A stretch of DNA of 43,313 bases from Prevotella sp. (GCA_017428925.1 JAFRPY010000118.1:1-43313); one strand, 5' to 3'; positions 8,163 to 16,780 are shown, counted from the stretch's first letter. Made by a program: numbers and translations. Notes: generated by a model from the letters alone, not told the origin.

Positions 8163-9353
8163 ATGCGTGATGCTTTCCTGCTACTTGCATGCCTGATGAG
8201 TGGTTTGCTCTGTGCTCAAACCGTCAAGCCACTCGACGATGCGAAACTCAAGCGGCAACAGTTTGAGTTCCGCAAGAATATGCCAGCCTATGCAGAACAG
8301 CTCGTGGCCGACCTGACCTTTCCGATGGCCTGGGGAAACAGCACGACGACCGACTTCAACGAGTGGCGGCAGCTGGCTCGCGAGAAGGTGTTCGAATGTA
8401 TGCTCACACCGCCTCCGCCGTCCGACGCTCCGGCAAAACCTCTCGAGCTGCCTGGTGACTTTGAGCAGCGAGAAGGCTATCGGGCTTATCGGCTGAGTCT
8501 GCCGCTATCGCGCTACTACGATGTCCCGGCCCTGCTGCTTGTGCCCGATGGAGAAGGACCGTTTCCCGCAGTGAATGTGCTGCACGACCACGGAGCTCAT
8601 CTCTTCATCGGCAAGGAGAAGATGATTCGCCCGCTGGCCACCGACGACTCGCAGGTGCGTGCTGATGCCGACGCGTGGGTGGCGAGCCTCTACGAAGGAC
8701 AGTACTTGGGCGACTTCTTGGCGAAGCACGGCTACGTTGTGCTCTCCACCGATGCTCCCCTTTGGGGCGAGCGCGGGCGTGAGGAGGGTGTCGACCGCAA
8801 GGCTTATGATGTCATTGCAGGCAATATGATGATGTATGGTGTCGACCTCTGTGGCTATATGCACTACGACGACATTCATGCCACCGATTTCCTGGCCGCC
8901 CTGCCCCAGGTCGACAGTTTGCGCATAGGCTGTGCCGGCTGTTCCATGGGAGCCTATCGGGCTTGGATGCTCTCGGCGTTGAGCGACCGCATCCGCTGTG
9001 GTGCCGCCATCTGCTGGATGAACACCGCCGACCACCAGCTCACCCTTCGTCACGGGCGTGGCGAGAACGGCGGCTTTGCCAACTGCCTGCCTGGTCTGCG
9101 TCGCTGGTTGGATTATCCCCATGTGGCCTCGCTGGCTTGTCCGAAGCCGATGCTTTTCATCAATGGACGACAAGACAAGTTGTTCCCAGTGGAAGGCGTG
9201 GAGAAGGCCTTTGGCGTGATGCACGACGTATGGAAAAGTCAGTTGGCCGACAGCCAGTTGGAAACGGAACTATGGGACATTCCGCATAGCTGTGGCTTGG
9301 AAGCCCAGCAACGCATCCTGGAGTTTCTCGACAAGACATTGAAACGAAAATAA
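8163..9353 (+). CDS. Secreted alpha/beta hydrolase, dienelactone-hydrolase/acetylesterase-like
   Basis: The 396-residue protein has an N-terminal signal peptide (about 1-18, ending LLCA-QT). The cysteine is not in a good lipobox. The catalytic triad is S261 in the nucleophile elbow GCSMG, D338 in GRQDKLFP and H375 in IPHSCG. The VLHDHGAH motif near 139-146 likely forms the oxyanion hole. Large secreted hydrolases of this kind in Bacteroidetes often act on esterified glycans, but no polysaccharide gene cluster surrounds it, so the substrate is open. A longer in-frame opening upstream overlaps the aldo/keto reductase; the ATG at 8163 is chosen because it places the signal peptide at the N-terminus. 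Confidence 0.82.
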   Translation: MRDAFLLLACLMSGLLCAQTVKPLDDAKLKRQQFEFRKNMPAYAEQLVADLTFPMAWGNSTTTDFNEWRQLAREKVFECMLTPPPPSDAPAKPLELPGDFEQREGYRAYRLSLPLSRYYDVPALLLVPDGEGPFPAVNVLHDHGAHLFIGKEKMIRPLATDDSQVRADADAWVASLYEGQYLGDFLAKHGYVVLSTDAPLWGERGREEGVDRKAYDVIAGNMMMYGVDLCGYMHYDDIHATDFLAALPQVDSLRIGCAGCSMGAYRAWMLSALSDRIRCGAAICWMNTADHQLTLRHGRGENGGFANCLPGLRRWLDYPHVASLACPKPMLFINGRQDKLFPVEGVEKAFGVMHDVWKSQLADSQLETELWDIPHSCGLEAQQRILEFLDKTLKRK

Positions 9354-9383
9354 AGTATCTCTCGAAAGTTGATGGAAGCGAAT

Positions 9384-10019
9384 ATGAGAAAAACGTTAGT
9401 CATCCTCCTGCTATGTGTGTATAGCCTTGCCTCTTGGGCACAGAAGCGTGAGCACATCAATCCTGAAGACCGGAAGGTCATGATGGATTCGCCCACCTAT
9501 GTGCCAATGGTGAAAGTGGGTAAGGCGCTTGTCGACGGCGATAGCATTCAGTACATGGAGATGAACAACGTGTATGTGTATCCGCAGCCCACTTTCAAGG
9601 ACGAGAAGCAGCGCCAGCAATATAACCGCCTTGTTTACAACGTGAAGAAGGTGTTGCCCATTGCGAAGGAATGTCACGATATCATCATCGAGACCTACGA
9701 ATACTTGCAGACGCTGCCCGACAAGAAGGCCCGCGACGAACACTTGAAACTGGTTGAGGAAGATATCAAGCGCACCTATACGCCACGCATGAAGAAGCTC
9801 ACCTATTCGCAAGGAAAGCTGCTCATCAAACTCGTCGACCGTGAGTGCAACAGCACTTCCTACGGACTCATCCAGGCCATTCTCGGTCCGGTGAAGGCAG
9901 GCTTCTATCAGGCCTTCGCCTGGCTCTATGGTGCCAGTTTGAAGAAGCAATACGATCCCAAAGGAAAAGACCGCCTCACCGAACGCGTTGTACGTATGGT
10001 GGAAAGCGGTCAGTTATAA
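9384..10019 (+). CDS. DUF4294-family secreted protein
   Basis: The 211-residue protein has a clear signal peptide (MRKTLVILLLCVYSLASWAQ). Its body carries the pattern I associate with Bacteroidetes DUF4294 proteins: DGDSIQYMEMNNVYVYP, then a helical region (YNRLVYNVKKVLPIAKEC) and KLIDRE/TSYGLI-like motifs near the C-terminus. The function of the family is not known. The start could also be the ATG at 9372, but 9384 places the basic n-region of the signal peptide at the N-terminus. It lies 30 bases after the hydrolase and may share its transcript. Confidence 0.8.
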   Translation: MRKTLVILLLCVYSLASWAQKREHINPEDRKVMMDSPTYVPMVKVGKALVDGDSIQYMEMNNVYVYPQPTFKDEKQRQQYNRLVYNVKKVLPIAKECHDIIIETYEYLQTLPDKKARDEHLKLVEEDIKRTYTPRMKKLTYSQGKLLIKLVDRECNSTSYGLIQAILGPVKAGFYQAFAWLYGASLKKQYDPKGKDRLTERVVRMVESGQL

Positions 10020-10055
10020 TGATAGCCTTTCTTCGCTCGACGCGAAGCGGAGAAA

Positions 10056-10195
10056 GAACCTTTCTCAACAAGGCCGCAGGCCCTCTTAACCTTTCTGAAC
10101 CTTTCTTAACCCTTCTGAACTTGGCCGAAGGCCTTCTGAACCTTTCTCAACAAGGCCGCAGGCCCTCTTAACCCTTCTCAACTTGGCCGCAGGCC
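10056..10195. repeat. GGCC-palindrome repeat array with exact 35-bp direct repeat
   Basis: The 35-base segment 10056-10090 recurs exactly at 10138-10172. The palindromes GGCCGCAGGCC or GGCCGAAGGCC occur at 10072, 10123, 10154 and 10185, separated by CTTTCTGAAC/CTTCTCAAC words. The array sits between convergent genes (DUF4294 and M28), so each palindrome could help to terminate both transcripts. A separate small hairpin, CTTCGC/GCGAAG (10031-10047), precedes it. Confidence 0.85.
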
Positions 10196-10200
10196 CTCCC

Positions 10201-11226
10201 TTACTCTTCCGTCCACAACACTTGGATGACAGTCTGTCCGACGGCCTTCAGCGTGTTGCGATCAATGTGCTGCATGTCGTCGGCGAGTGTGTGCCATGTG
10301 GGGCCGAACGAGCTCTGGGCGCAGTCAGGATAGTAGGGGATGATGTCGATGGTTGCAATCTTTGCTATTTGGTTCAAAGGCACGTGGTCGTCGGTGATCT
10401 GGCCTCCTTCCTTCTTCGGGAAGAAGCTACCATAGCCGGCCTGTCGTGCTGCACGCCACACCTTCTTCACGATGGCCGATGCGTACTGCAGCGATATCTG
10501 CTCCTGATAGAACTGAGCACCCTGGCCGCCCACCATATCGAGTAAGATGCCGTAGCGGGCCTCGTAGCCTTCAGGCAGGTTGCGCGAGAAATACTGCGCG
10601 CCCAGCGCCCACGACTCGAAACTGTTGGTCTGGTCCTCAGCCCATTGTGGAGTACCCCAGTCCTCAGCATCGAGGCACACGAAGTCGACACCAATCGGGC
10701 TTGGCAACTCGTTGGTCTGCAGCAGGCGGGCAATCTCCATCATCACGGCCACACCCGAGGCAGCATCGTTGGCTGCGAGAATGGGTTTGTGCCAGTTGGC
10801 CTCGTCGGGATCGTTGTCGGCCCACGGGCGGCTGTCCCAGTGCGCACAGAGCATGATGCGCGTGGTGAGTTCCGGACGATATTGCGCCATGATGTTCGTC
10901 GATTTCAGCGTAGTTCCATCGTAGCCCTTCAGGTCGGCATGCTGCTGTCTGACCTTGCAGCCATACTTCCTGAACTGTTCCACAATCCATTCGCGACACT
11001 TCTCGTGTCCTTCCGTATTCATGGCACGTGGTCCGAAGTCGCACTGCGCCTGACAGAAGGCGTAGGCCGAGTCGGCATCGAAGGCCGGCCCCACGGGGTT
11101 TGTCTTCTCCAGTTCATCCACGTCCTCGGTCTTGGGGCTGGTGAGTGCTTTAATGGTACTCCATCCGTAAGCGATGGCGGCAATGAGCAAGGCTGCCATG
11201 CCGATTCTGATCATATTCTTTTTCAT
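10201..11226 (-). CDS. M28-family metallopeptidase, probable glutaminyl-peptide cyclotransferase
   Basis: The protein has one N-terminal membrane segment or uncleaved signal (about 5-23) and an M28 fold of 341 residues. Zinc-site residues fit bacterial and animal glutaminyl cyclases: D154 (AANDAASG), E188 (DAEDWG) and H312 (TWHTLADD), with CAHWDSRPW (127-134) before them. In Bacteroidetes many secreted proteins begin with Gln after signal cleavage, and such an enzyme would turn that Gln into pyroglutamate in the periplasm. Several exports in this window do expose Gln after the predicted cut. An aminopeptidase activity cannot be excluded. It lies 76 bases downstream of the C26-M19 gene on the same strand. 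Confidence 0.85.
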   Translation of the reverse strand: MKKNMIRIGMAALLIAAIAYGWSTIKALTSPKTEDVDELEKTNPVGPAFDADSAYAFCQAQCDFGPRAMNTEGHEKCREWIVEQFRKYGCKVRQQHADLKGYDGTTLKSTNIMAQYRPELTTRIMLCAHWDSRPWADNDPDEANWHKPILAANDAASGVAVMMEIARLLQTNELPSPIGVDFVCLDAEDWGTPQWAEDQTNSFESWALGAQYFSRNLPEGYEARYGILLDMVGGQGAQFYQEQISLQYASAIVKKVWRAARQAGYGSFFPKKEGGQITDDHVPLNQIAKIATIDIIPYYPDCAQSSFGPTWHTLADDMQHIDRNTLKAVGQTVIQVLWTEE

Positions 11227-11302
11227 TTTTAGGATTATTATTTTTCCGACGTCATATCGCGATGCCGATAAAACGTGATAATCAACTTTGTCTCGGCCGT
11301 TC

Positions 11303-13216
11303 TTAACCTCTCAGCTTCTGCACCTCAGTCATGACACGAAGCCAGTTGCCGCCCCATATTTTGCGAATGTCGCGTTCGCTATACTTGCGGCGCAGCAGTT
11401 GCAACGTGAAGTTGATGAGTTCCGACGAATCGGCAATACCGCTTACGCCCCCGTCGCCGTCGAAGTCGGTGCCAAGGCCTACGTGGTCGATGCCCATCAC
11501 CTCGATAGCATGTTCCAGGTGGCTGATGGCGTCGAGGATGCTGGCTTCGCCGTGTTGACGCAGGAATCCGCCGTAGAGGGTGGTGTGGGCCACACCGCCT
11601 CTAGCTGCCAAAGCGCGCAGCTGGTCGTCGGTGAGGTTGCGCGGGTGGTCGCAAAGGGCGCGGCAGTTGCTATGACTGCACACGATGGGAGTCTCGCTGA
11701 TTTGCAGGGCGTCGTAGAAGCTCTTCTCGGCAGCATGACTCAGGTCGACCATGATTCCCTGGTGGTTCATCTCGCGGATGACCTGCTCGCCAAACTGGCT
11801 GACGCCGTCGTGGGTGTTGCAGCCTCGTGCTGAGTCGCAGATGTCGTTGTCGCCGTTGTGGCAGAGCGTGATGTAGACGACGCCGCGTTGGGCAAACCGC
11901 TTCACGTTAGCGAGGTCGTGCTCCAGAGCCAGACCGTTCTCGATGGCAAACATAATGGACTTGCGGCCTTGGCGCTTATCGGCATAGAGGTCGGCAGGCG
12001 TGCGGGCGATACTGATGTATCGGCTGTTGTTGGCCACGATGCTTTCTATCTGGTCGAAGATGCCGTTGGCGTAGGCGTAAGGAGTGGTGGTGATGGTCTT
12101 GTCGGTGATGCCAGCAAACGACGACGACTGCTGCAGCGTGGCTGAGAACGTGTCGCCCATCTTCGGCTGTGGCAGATAGGCTGCCATGATGACAGCATCC
12201 TGATGGCCCTCTGTCATCTTATGAAGGTCGACGAGGATGCGCTTGTCGCGCTGTTCGAAGTGGATGCCCTGCGGGAAGAACATCGGTGTGTCGCAGTGGG
12301 TGTCGAGGGTGATGATACGACTATGCAACTGCTTGGCTACGTGGAAGTTATTACCTTGTGCCACAAGCCATTGGAAGAGTGGCAGACCGGCTTCTTCCAT
12401 CCATTCCGGATGCCACTGAACACCCATGATCATCTTGTGTTCGGCACTCTCTATCGCCTCAATCACACCGTCGGGAGCGGTAGCGGTGACCGTGAAAAGC
12501 TTACCGGGGTCGTCGACGGCCTGGTGGTGGAACGAGTTCACGTAGAGCACGCCGGCACTTTCATTGCCTTCTTCCTGCTTCTTCCCAACGGCTTTCTTCT
12601 CTACAGGTATAAGCTGGTCGCGATAAATCTCGCTGAGTATGGAGTTGGGTTCCACTTTCACGCTGTGCGTGACCTCCTGTCGGTCGGCATCCTGCGAGTG
12701 CTTGATGGGCACGATGTCGGGCTTTGCGTCATGCTTCTTGCTCTTGGCGGCTTGCTCCTTGATCTTCGCCTCTTGCACCTGGGAAAGGTCTTGTGCCACA
12801 TGACCGCCCAGCGCCATTGCCAACGTCTGTATGCCCCGACAAATGCCTAGCATCGGGATTTGTCGGTTGTAGGCCAGCCGGGTGATGAGCAACTCCGGCA
12901 GGTCGCGGCTCGCATTCACGTGATGCAGCCCCGCTGCAGGCTCTTCGCCCGCCCACAACGGGTTGTAGTCGGCGCCGCCGGTGAGTAGCAGGGCGTCGAT
13001 GTTCTCAAGGGTGTTCACGATGACGTCCTTATCGGCCACGGGAGGAATGATCACCGGTGTGCCGCCCGCATCCACGATTTGCTGGTAGTAGCGGTCGCGC
13101 AGCGTTGCATCGATGCCTTCGTAGTTCGCCGTGATGCCTACGATGGGTCGCGGGTTTCCTTCAGGAAACTTGCTGTATATCTCGTCGAGATAACTATTCA
13201 GATGAAATGATTTCAT
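11303..13216 (-). CDS. Fusion of class I glutamine amidotransferase-like (C26) and membrane dipeptidase (M19) domains
   Basis: This 637-residue protein joins two enzymes. Residues 1-290 resemble gamma-glutamyl-GABA hydrolase (PuuD, C26) with nucleophile C126 in GICRGIQ, and H269 and E271 in VQWHPEW. Residues about 300-637 resemble the zinc dipeptidase M19: H307 and D309 (DTHCDTP), E426 (IENG), H494 (DLSHAAE) and H515 (CSHSNCR). Two lysine-rich loops (150-165 and 205-217) interrupt the first domain. No signal peptide is seen, so it acts in the cytoplasm, perhaps on gamma-glutamyl and ordinary dipeptides in sequence. It lies between lrp (42 bases upstream) and the M28 gene, suggesting an amino-acid-responsive peptide catabolism unit. 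Confidence 0.88.
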   Translation of the reverse strand: MKSFHLNSYLDEIYSKFPEGNPRPIVGITANYEGIDATLRDRYYQQIVDAGGTPVIIPPVADKDVIVNTLENIDALLLTGGADYNPLWAGEEPAAGLHHVNASRDLPELLITRLAYNRQIPMLGICRGIQTLAMALGGHVAQDLSQVQEAKIKEQAAKSKKHDAKPDIVPIKHSQDADRQEVTHSVKVEPNSILSEIYRDQLIPVEKKAVGKKQEEGNESAGVLYVNSFHHQAVDDPGKLFTVTATAPDGVIEAIESAEHKMIMGVQWHPEWMEEAGLPLFQWLVAQGNNFHVAKQLHSRIITLDTHCDTPMFFPQGIHFEQRDKRILVDLHKMTEGHQDAVIMAAYLPQPKMGDTFSATLQQSSSFAGITDKTITTTPYAYANGIFDQIESIVANNSRYISIARTPADLYADKRQGRKSIMFAIENGLALEHDLANVKRFAQRGVVYITLCHNGDNDICDSARGCNTHDGVSQFGEQVIREMNHQGIMVDLSHAAEKSFYDALQISETPIVCSHSNCRALCDHPRNLTDDQLRALAARGGVAHTTLYGGFLRQHGEASILDAISHLEHAIEVMGIDHVGLGTDFDGDGGVSGIADSSELINFTLQLLRRKYSERDIRKIWGGNWLRVMTEVQKLRG

Positions 13217-13258
13217 GATGTGTTTTATCGTTAGTGAAGGTATTCGTGAAAGGCGCCG

Positions 13259-13732
13259 TTAGTCAACGTCGTCGTCTGCCGAGATGGGAATCTCGCGCTT
13301 GATGCTCTGCTCTAGCGAGATGAGCGTCTCCGTCGACACCACGCCAGGGATGGTCTGCAGCTTGTTGTTCAGCAAGTCCATGAGCTGCTCGTTGTCGCGG
13401 GCATACAGTTTCACAAGCATCGTGTAGCCGCCCGTTGTGAAGTGGCACTCCACCACTTCGGGAATCGTCTTCAGACGTTTCACCACATCCTTATACATGC
13501 TGCCACGCTCCAGGTTCAGTCCCACATACGTGCAGGTGGCATAGCCCAGGCTCTTCGGGTTCACGGTGTATCCGCTGCCGGTGATGACCCCCTCTTCGAT
13601 GAGGCGTTGTACACGTTGGTGGATGGCGGCTCGCGAGACGCCGCACTCGGCAGCGACATCCTTGAACGGGATGCGTGCGTTTACGGAAATAATACTAAGT
13701 ATTTTCTTGTCGAGTTTGTCAATTGTATCCAT
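13259..13732 (-). CDS. Lrp/AsnC-family transcriptional regulator
   Basis: The 157-residue protein has the standard two-domain layout. An N-terminal winged helix-turn-helix (about 4-60, with IPFKDVAAECGVSRAAIHQR) is followed by an RAM effector domain (about 65-150) that senses amino acids and mediates octamer formation. The acidic tail ADDDVD is unremarkable. The ATG at 13732 gives MDTIDKLDKKIL, the normal family start; an earlier TTG overlaps the promoter. It is followed on the same strand by the two peptidase genes, which it may regulate. Confidence 0.92.
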   Translation of the reverse strand: MDTIDKLDKKILSIISVNARIPFKDVAAECGVSRAAIHQRVQRLIEEGVITGSGYTVNPKSLGYATCTYVGLNLERGSMYKDVVKRLKTIPEVVECHFTTGGYTMLVKLYARDNEQLMDLLNNKLQTIPGVVSTETLISLEQSIKREIPISADDDVD

Positions 13733-13759
13733 GATTACTTGTATTTTCAAAAGCGAAAG

Positions 13760-13767
13760 CAAAAGTA
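13760..13767 (-). promoter_or_regulatory. -7 promoter box for lrp
   Basis: Read on the minus strand the bases are TACTTTTG, matching TAnnTTTG, 27 bases before the lrp ATG. A TTTG on the minus strand at 13791-13794 could be the -33 box, at a slightly long spacing of 23 bases. Confidence 0.55.
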
Positions 13768-13791
13768 ACCATTTTCTTCGATATAAACAAC

Positions 13792-13827
13792 AAAATGCGC
13801 GAATATTTTGAAATATCCGCGCATTTT
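13792..13827 (-). terminator. Hairpin terminator after the first FKBP gene
   Basis: Arms AAAATGCGCG...(13792-13808) and ...CGCGCATTTT (13811-13827) form a stem of about 16 pairs with one mismatch, flanked by T-rich sequence on the minus strand. It lies 34 bases beyond the FKBP stop and before the lrp promoter, so it would isolate the two transcripts. Confidence 0.7.
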
Positions 13828-13860
13828 GTTATGAAAATCGTCAAAAAACGATACTTCTCA

Positions 13861-14865
13861 TTACTTCTTCCTGACAGAACGCTTCACGGGAGCCTTCACG
13901 CTTCTAAGACCCTTGGGAAGCTCAACCTTCGTTTCGGGCTTCACGTCCTTGCTGGCCTCGATGCCCATGAGCTCAACGGTGAAGATCAGGGCCGAGAAAG
14001 GCTTGATGTTACCAGCCTGGCGCTCGCCGTAGGCCAGTTCCTGCGGGATGTAGAGCTCCCACTTCGAACCTACCGGCATGAGCTGCAGAGCCTCCGTCCA
14101 ACCCTTGATGACCTGGTCGCAGCGGAACTTCGACGTCGGCGGGTTGCGCTTGTAAGAGCTGTCGAAGACGGTGCCGTCGATCATCTTACCTTCGTACTTC
14201 ACCTCGACAGTCTGGTCCTTCAGCGGCTTCTCGCCTTCACCCATCGTGATGACCTTGTACTGCAGACCGCTAGGCAGCGTCACCACGCCTTCCTTCTTGG
14301 CATTCTCAGCCATCCAGTCGACGTTCTTCTGCTTGTACTCCTGGGCCACCTGCTCCTTCACCTGCTTGTTGGTGTGGTCGAAGAAACTCAGGGCGGCGGT
14401 ATCGGTATAGATGCTGTTGTCGCGCATCAGCGCAGCCACGAATCCTTTGTAGAACAGGTCGTCGGCAATCACCTTGTCGCTACCCTCGAAGTCGGCCTTC
14501 ATGCTGGGGAGGATGCGCTGGTTAGCCATCTGTGCAATCTGCACACCAGCCTGATAGGCTGCATAGACGGGATCGCCCTTGTGCTCTGTGGCAGCGGTGA
14601 ATCCCTTCACGAAGTCGGCCATGTAGGCGGTGTCTACCTTCAGCTGCTGCACCAGATAGGGGATGAGTCCGTTGGTGGCAGTCTTACCGGCAGCATAGCT
14701 CAGCGAGTCGTTGAAGGTGGCGAGCACCACGGGCTCTTCGGCCGGTGCCTCTACCACCTGCTCGGTCTCGGCTTTTTTCTTCTTGTCTTTCTTCTTGCCT
14801 GCAGTAGCGGTGCTGAACGAAGCGCTGAGCACCACGGCTGCAGTAAGCAAAATAATCTTTTTCAT
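13861..14865 (-). CDS. Secreted FKBP-type peptidyl-prolyl isomerase (Mip/FkpA-like)
   Basis: The 334-residue protein has a signal peptide (about 1-22), a lysine-rich stretch (KKKDKKKK), an FKBP N-terminal helical dimerisation domain (about 50-185) and a C-terminal FKBP domain (about 190-300). FKBP active-site landmarks are VKYEGKMIDGTVFDSS, VIKGWTEALQLMPVG and YIPQELAYGER. It catalyses proline cis/trans isomerisation and probably assists folding of exported proteins in the periplasm. A basic tail of about 35 residues (ending VKRSVRKK) follows the domain, absent in its two neighbours. It is the last of three consecutive FKBP genes on this strand. Confidence 0.92.
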   Translation of the reverse strand: MKKIILLTAAVVLSASFSTATAGKKKDKKKKAETEQVVEAPAEEPVVLATFNDSLSYAAGKTATNGLIPYLVQQLKVDTAYMADFVKGFTAATEHKGDPVYAAYQAGVQIAQMANQRILPSMKADFEGSDKVIADDLFYKGFVAALMRDNSIYTDTAALSFFDHTNKQVKEQVAQEYKQKNVDWMAENAKKEGVVTLPSGLQYKVITMGEGEKPLKDQTVEVKYEGKMIDGTVFDSSYKRNPPTSKFRCDQVIKGWTEALQLMPVGSKWELYIPQELAYGERQAGNIKPFSALIFTVELMGIEASKDVKPETKVELPKGLRSVKAPVKRSVRKK

Positions 14866-14951
14866 TTGTTCAATGTTGAGTGTTTAGTGTTTAGTGAACA
14901 GGCACATCATAACCTATTACCTTATTCACTATTACCTATTCACTAAATTGT

Positions 14952-15821
14952 TTACTTGATGCCCTGCAGCTCAATCTTGAAGATCAGAGCAGAGAAAGGC
15001 TTGATCTGTCCGGCCTGACGCTCGCCGTAAGCCAGCTCCTGCGGGATGTAGACTTCCCAAGTAGAACCAACAGGCATGTGAACGAGAGCCTCGGTGAAGC
15101 CCTTGATCACCTGGTTAGCACGAAGGTCGACGGGCTGACCCTTCTCGAACGAGCTGTCGAACACCTTACCGTCGATGGTCTTGCCCTCGTAGTGCACCTT
15201 CACCATCGAGGTGTCCTTCGGCATCGGGCCGTTACCAACCTTCAGCACCTTGTACTGCAGACCGCTGGGCAGCGTCTTCACGCCTTCCTTCTTAGCGTTG
15301 GCAGCGAGGAACTTCTCACCAGCCTCCTTGTTCGGACCAAACTCCTTCATGGCAGTCTGAGTCTTGATCTCCTGCATCTTAGCCTGAGCAACAGTCTGAG
15401 CCTGCTCCATTGTCATCTTCTGGTCCTTACCAGTAGTACCGGCCACGAAACCAGCCATGAAGTTCTTCAGCGAGATGGTCTTCGTCGAATCCTCACCGAA
15501 TGCCTCGCGGTTGATGCCCACGACCATCTGGTTCGAAATCTGCTGACCAATCTGGATACCTGCATAGTAGGCAGCCTTCTTCTTGTCGTCGCCGGCGTTA
15601 GCACCGTCGTTCAGACCCTTGATGAAGTCGTTCATGTAAGTAGTGTCGATGCTCAGACGCTCCACGAGATACTCCTTCAGACCCTGGCTCTGAGCCTGTC
15701 CGATGGCATAGCTCATCGTGTCGATGTCGTTCTTCAGACTTGCTTTCGGAGTTCCATTTCCGCAGGACATAAAGATGCCGGCTGCAATAGCCATCATGGC
15801 TACAATTGTCAGTTTTTTCAT
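14952..15821 (-). CDS. FKBP-type peptidyl-prolyl isomerase, lipoprotein
   Basis: The signal sequence ends in IFMSC, a lipobox-like end with C20 as lipid anchor, so the 289-residue protein is likely membrane-anchored. It has the FKBP N-terminal helical domain (about 30-170) and the FKBP domain (about 180-287). The active-site tryptophan present in its neighbours (GWTEAL) is phenylalanine here (GFTEAL), which can shift substrate preference. The C-terminal segment QELAYGERQAGQIKPFSALIF is almost identical to that of the gene at 13861, showing recent duplication. It is separated by 86 bases from that gene, without an obvious terminator between them. Confidence 0.92.
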   Translation of the reverse strand: MKKLTIVAMMAIAAGIFMSCGNGTPKASLKNDIDTMSYAIGQAQSQGLKEYLVERLSIDTTYMNDFIKGLNDGANAGDDKKKAAYYAGIQIGQQISNQMVVGINREAFGEDSTKTISLKNFMAGFVAGTTGKDQKMTMEQAQTVAQAKMQEIKTQTAMKEFGPNKEAGEKFLAANAKKEGVKTLPSGLQYKVLKVGNGPMPKDTSMVKVHYEGKTIDGKVFDSSFEKGQPVDLRANQVIKGFTEALVHMPVGSTWEVYIPQELAYGERQAGQIKPFSALIFKIELQGIK

Positions 15822-15879
15822 TGTTTTGTTTTTGTTTTTGATATTGTTGTTTGTATTGTCAATTCTCTTTTTTTTGATT

Positions 15880-15947
15880 CTAGAAAGTCTAGGATCCTCT
15901 AGAGATTCTAGATGCTCTAGACGTTCTAGATATTCTAGATATTCTAG
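15880..15947. repeat. CTAG minisatellite array, 9-bp period
   Basis: CTAG occurs at 15880, 15889, 15899, 15908, 15917, 15926, 15935 and 15944, so the spacing is 9 bases except once 10. The intervening bases are variable (ATTCTAGAT-like). The last CTAG supplies the TAG stop codon of the FKBP gene at 15944-16549. It is analogous to, but not the same as, the 10-bp array at 7091. Confidence 0.85.
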
Positions 15948-16549
15948 ACAACCTCCAGGAGCTCCACGTCGAACACCAGAGCAGCGAAGGGAGGAATGCT
16001 ACCACCGGCACCACGCTCGCCGTAGCCCAGCTGGTAGGGGATGAAGAAGCGATACTTCGCACCCTCCTGCATGAGCTGAAGACCCTCGGTCCAACCGGCA
16101 ATGACGCCGTTCAGCGGGAATGTGGCGGGCTCGCCGCGCTGGATGCTGCTGTCGAAGAGCGTACCGTCGATGAGCATGCCCTCATAGTGGCAACGCACGC
16201 TGTCGGTGGCCTTTGGCTTCTTACCGTTGCCCTCGCGCAGCACCTGATACTGCAGTCCGCTAGGCAGGGTGATTACGCCTTCCTTCTTGGCATTCTCGGC
16301 GAGATACTTCTCGCCCTCAGCCTTCAGCACCTGGTGCTTAGCGGCGGCGGCAGCGCGCTGCTTCTTCTCCTGAGCCTGGAAGAAATCCTGTACTATCTGC
16401 TGGGCCTCACGGTTGTCGATGGCGAGCTCACGCCCGGCGATGACGTCCTTGATGGCCTGTGCAAAATCATCAATGTTCAGTTCCTGGGCACCCATATCGC
16501 TCAGCTGACGGCCGATGCCGAGACCCAGTGCATAACTTACTTTATCCAT
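15944..16549 (-). CDS. Cytoplasmic FKBP-type peptidyl-prolyl isomerase
   Basis: This 201-residue protein begins MDKVSYALGLGIGRQL with no signal peptide, so unlike its two neighbours it should stay in the cytoplasm. A shortened helical N-terminal domain (about 1-90, ending in an alanine-rich helix) precedes the FKBP domain (about 95-200: VRCHYEGMLIDGTLFDSS, VIAGWTEGLQLM, YGERGAGG). The TAG stop comes from the CTAG repeat array. It is the first of the three FKBP genes in transcription order and has its own promoter box. Confidence 0.92.
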   Translation of the reverse strand: MDKVSYALGLGIGRQLSDMGAQELNIDDFAQAIKDVIAGRELAIDNREAQQIVQDFFQAQEKKQRAAAAAKHQVLKAEGEKYLAENAKKEGVITLPSGLQYQVLREGNGKKPKATDSVRCHYEGMLIDGTLFDSSIQRGEPATFPLNGVIAGWTEGLQLMQEGAKYRFFIPYQLGYGERGAGGSIPPFAALVFDVELLEVV

Positions 16550-16591
16550 CTTTCTCTCTTAATTTTATAATGTGTACGTACAAAAATCGTG

Positions 16592-16599
16592 CAAAGTTA
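16592..16599 (-). promoter_or_regulatory. -7 promoter box for the FKBP genes
   Basis: On the minus strand the bases read TAACTTTG, matching TAnnTTTG, 42 bases before the ATG at 16549. The divergent GH3 promoter lies about 150 bases away. Confidence 0.6.
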
Positions 16600-16748
16600 C
16601 GCATTTTTTCTTTCACGCCAATTTTTTTTCATGAAATTTCATATTATTTTGTAGAATATTAAGGTTCGCGACCCGTGATGTAGCGATTTATGCGCAACAC
16701 TCTGCGTAAAAATATCATGGTTTCTGCTGCTATGACGATTTTTTTTTG

Positions 16749-16756
16749 TAATTTTG
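16749..16756 (+). promoter_or_regulatory. -7 promoter box for the GH3 gene
   Basis: TAATTTTG fits TAnnTTTG and lies 24 bases before the ATG at 16781, just after a T8-T9 run. Confidence 0.55.
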
Positions 16757-16780
16757 ACACCACAATTAAACTATTCGACG

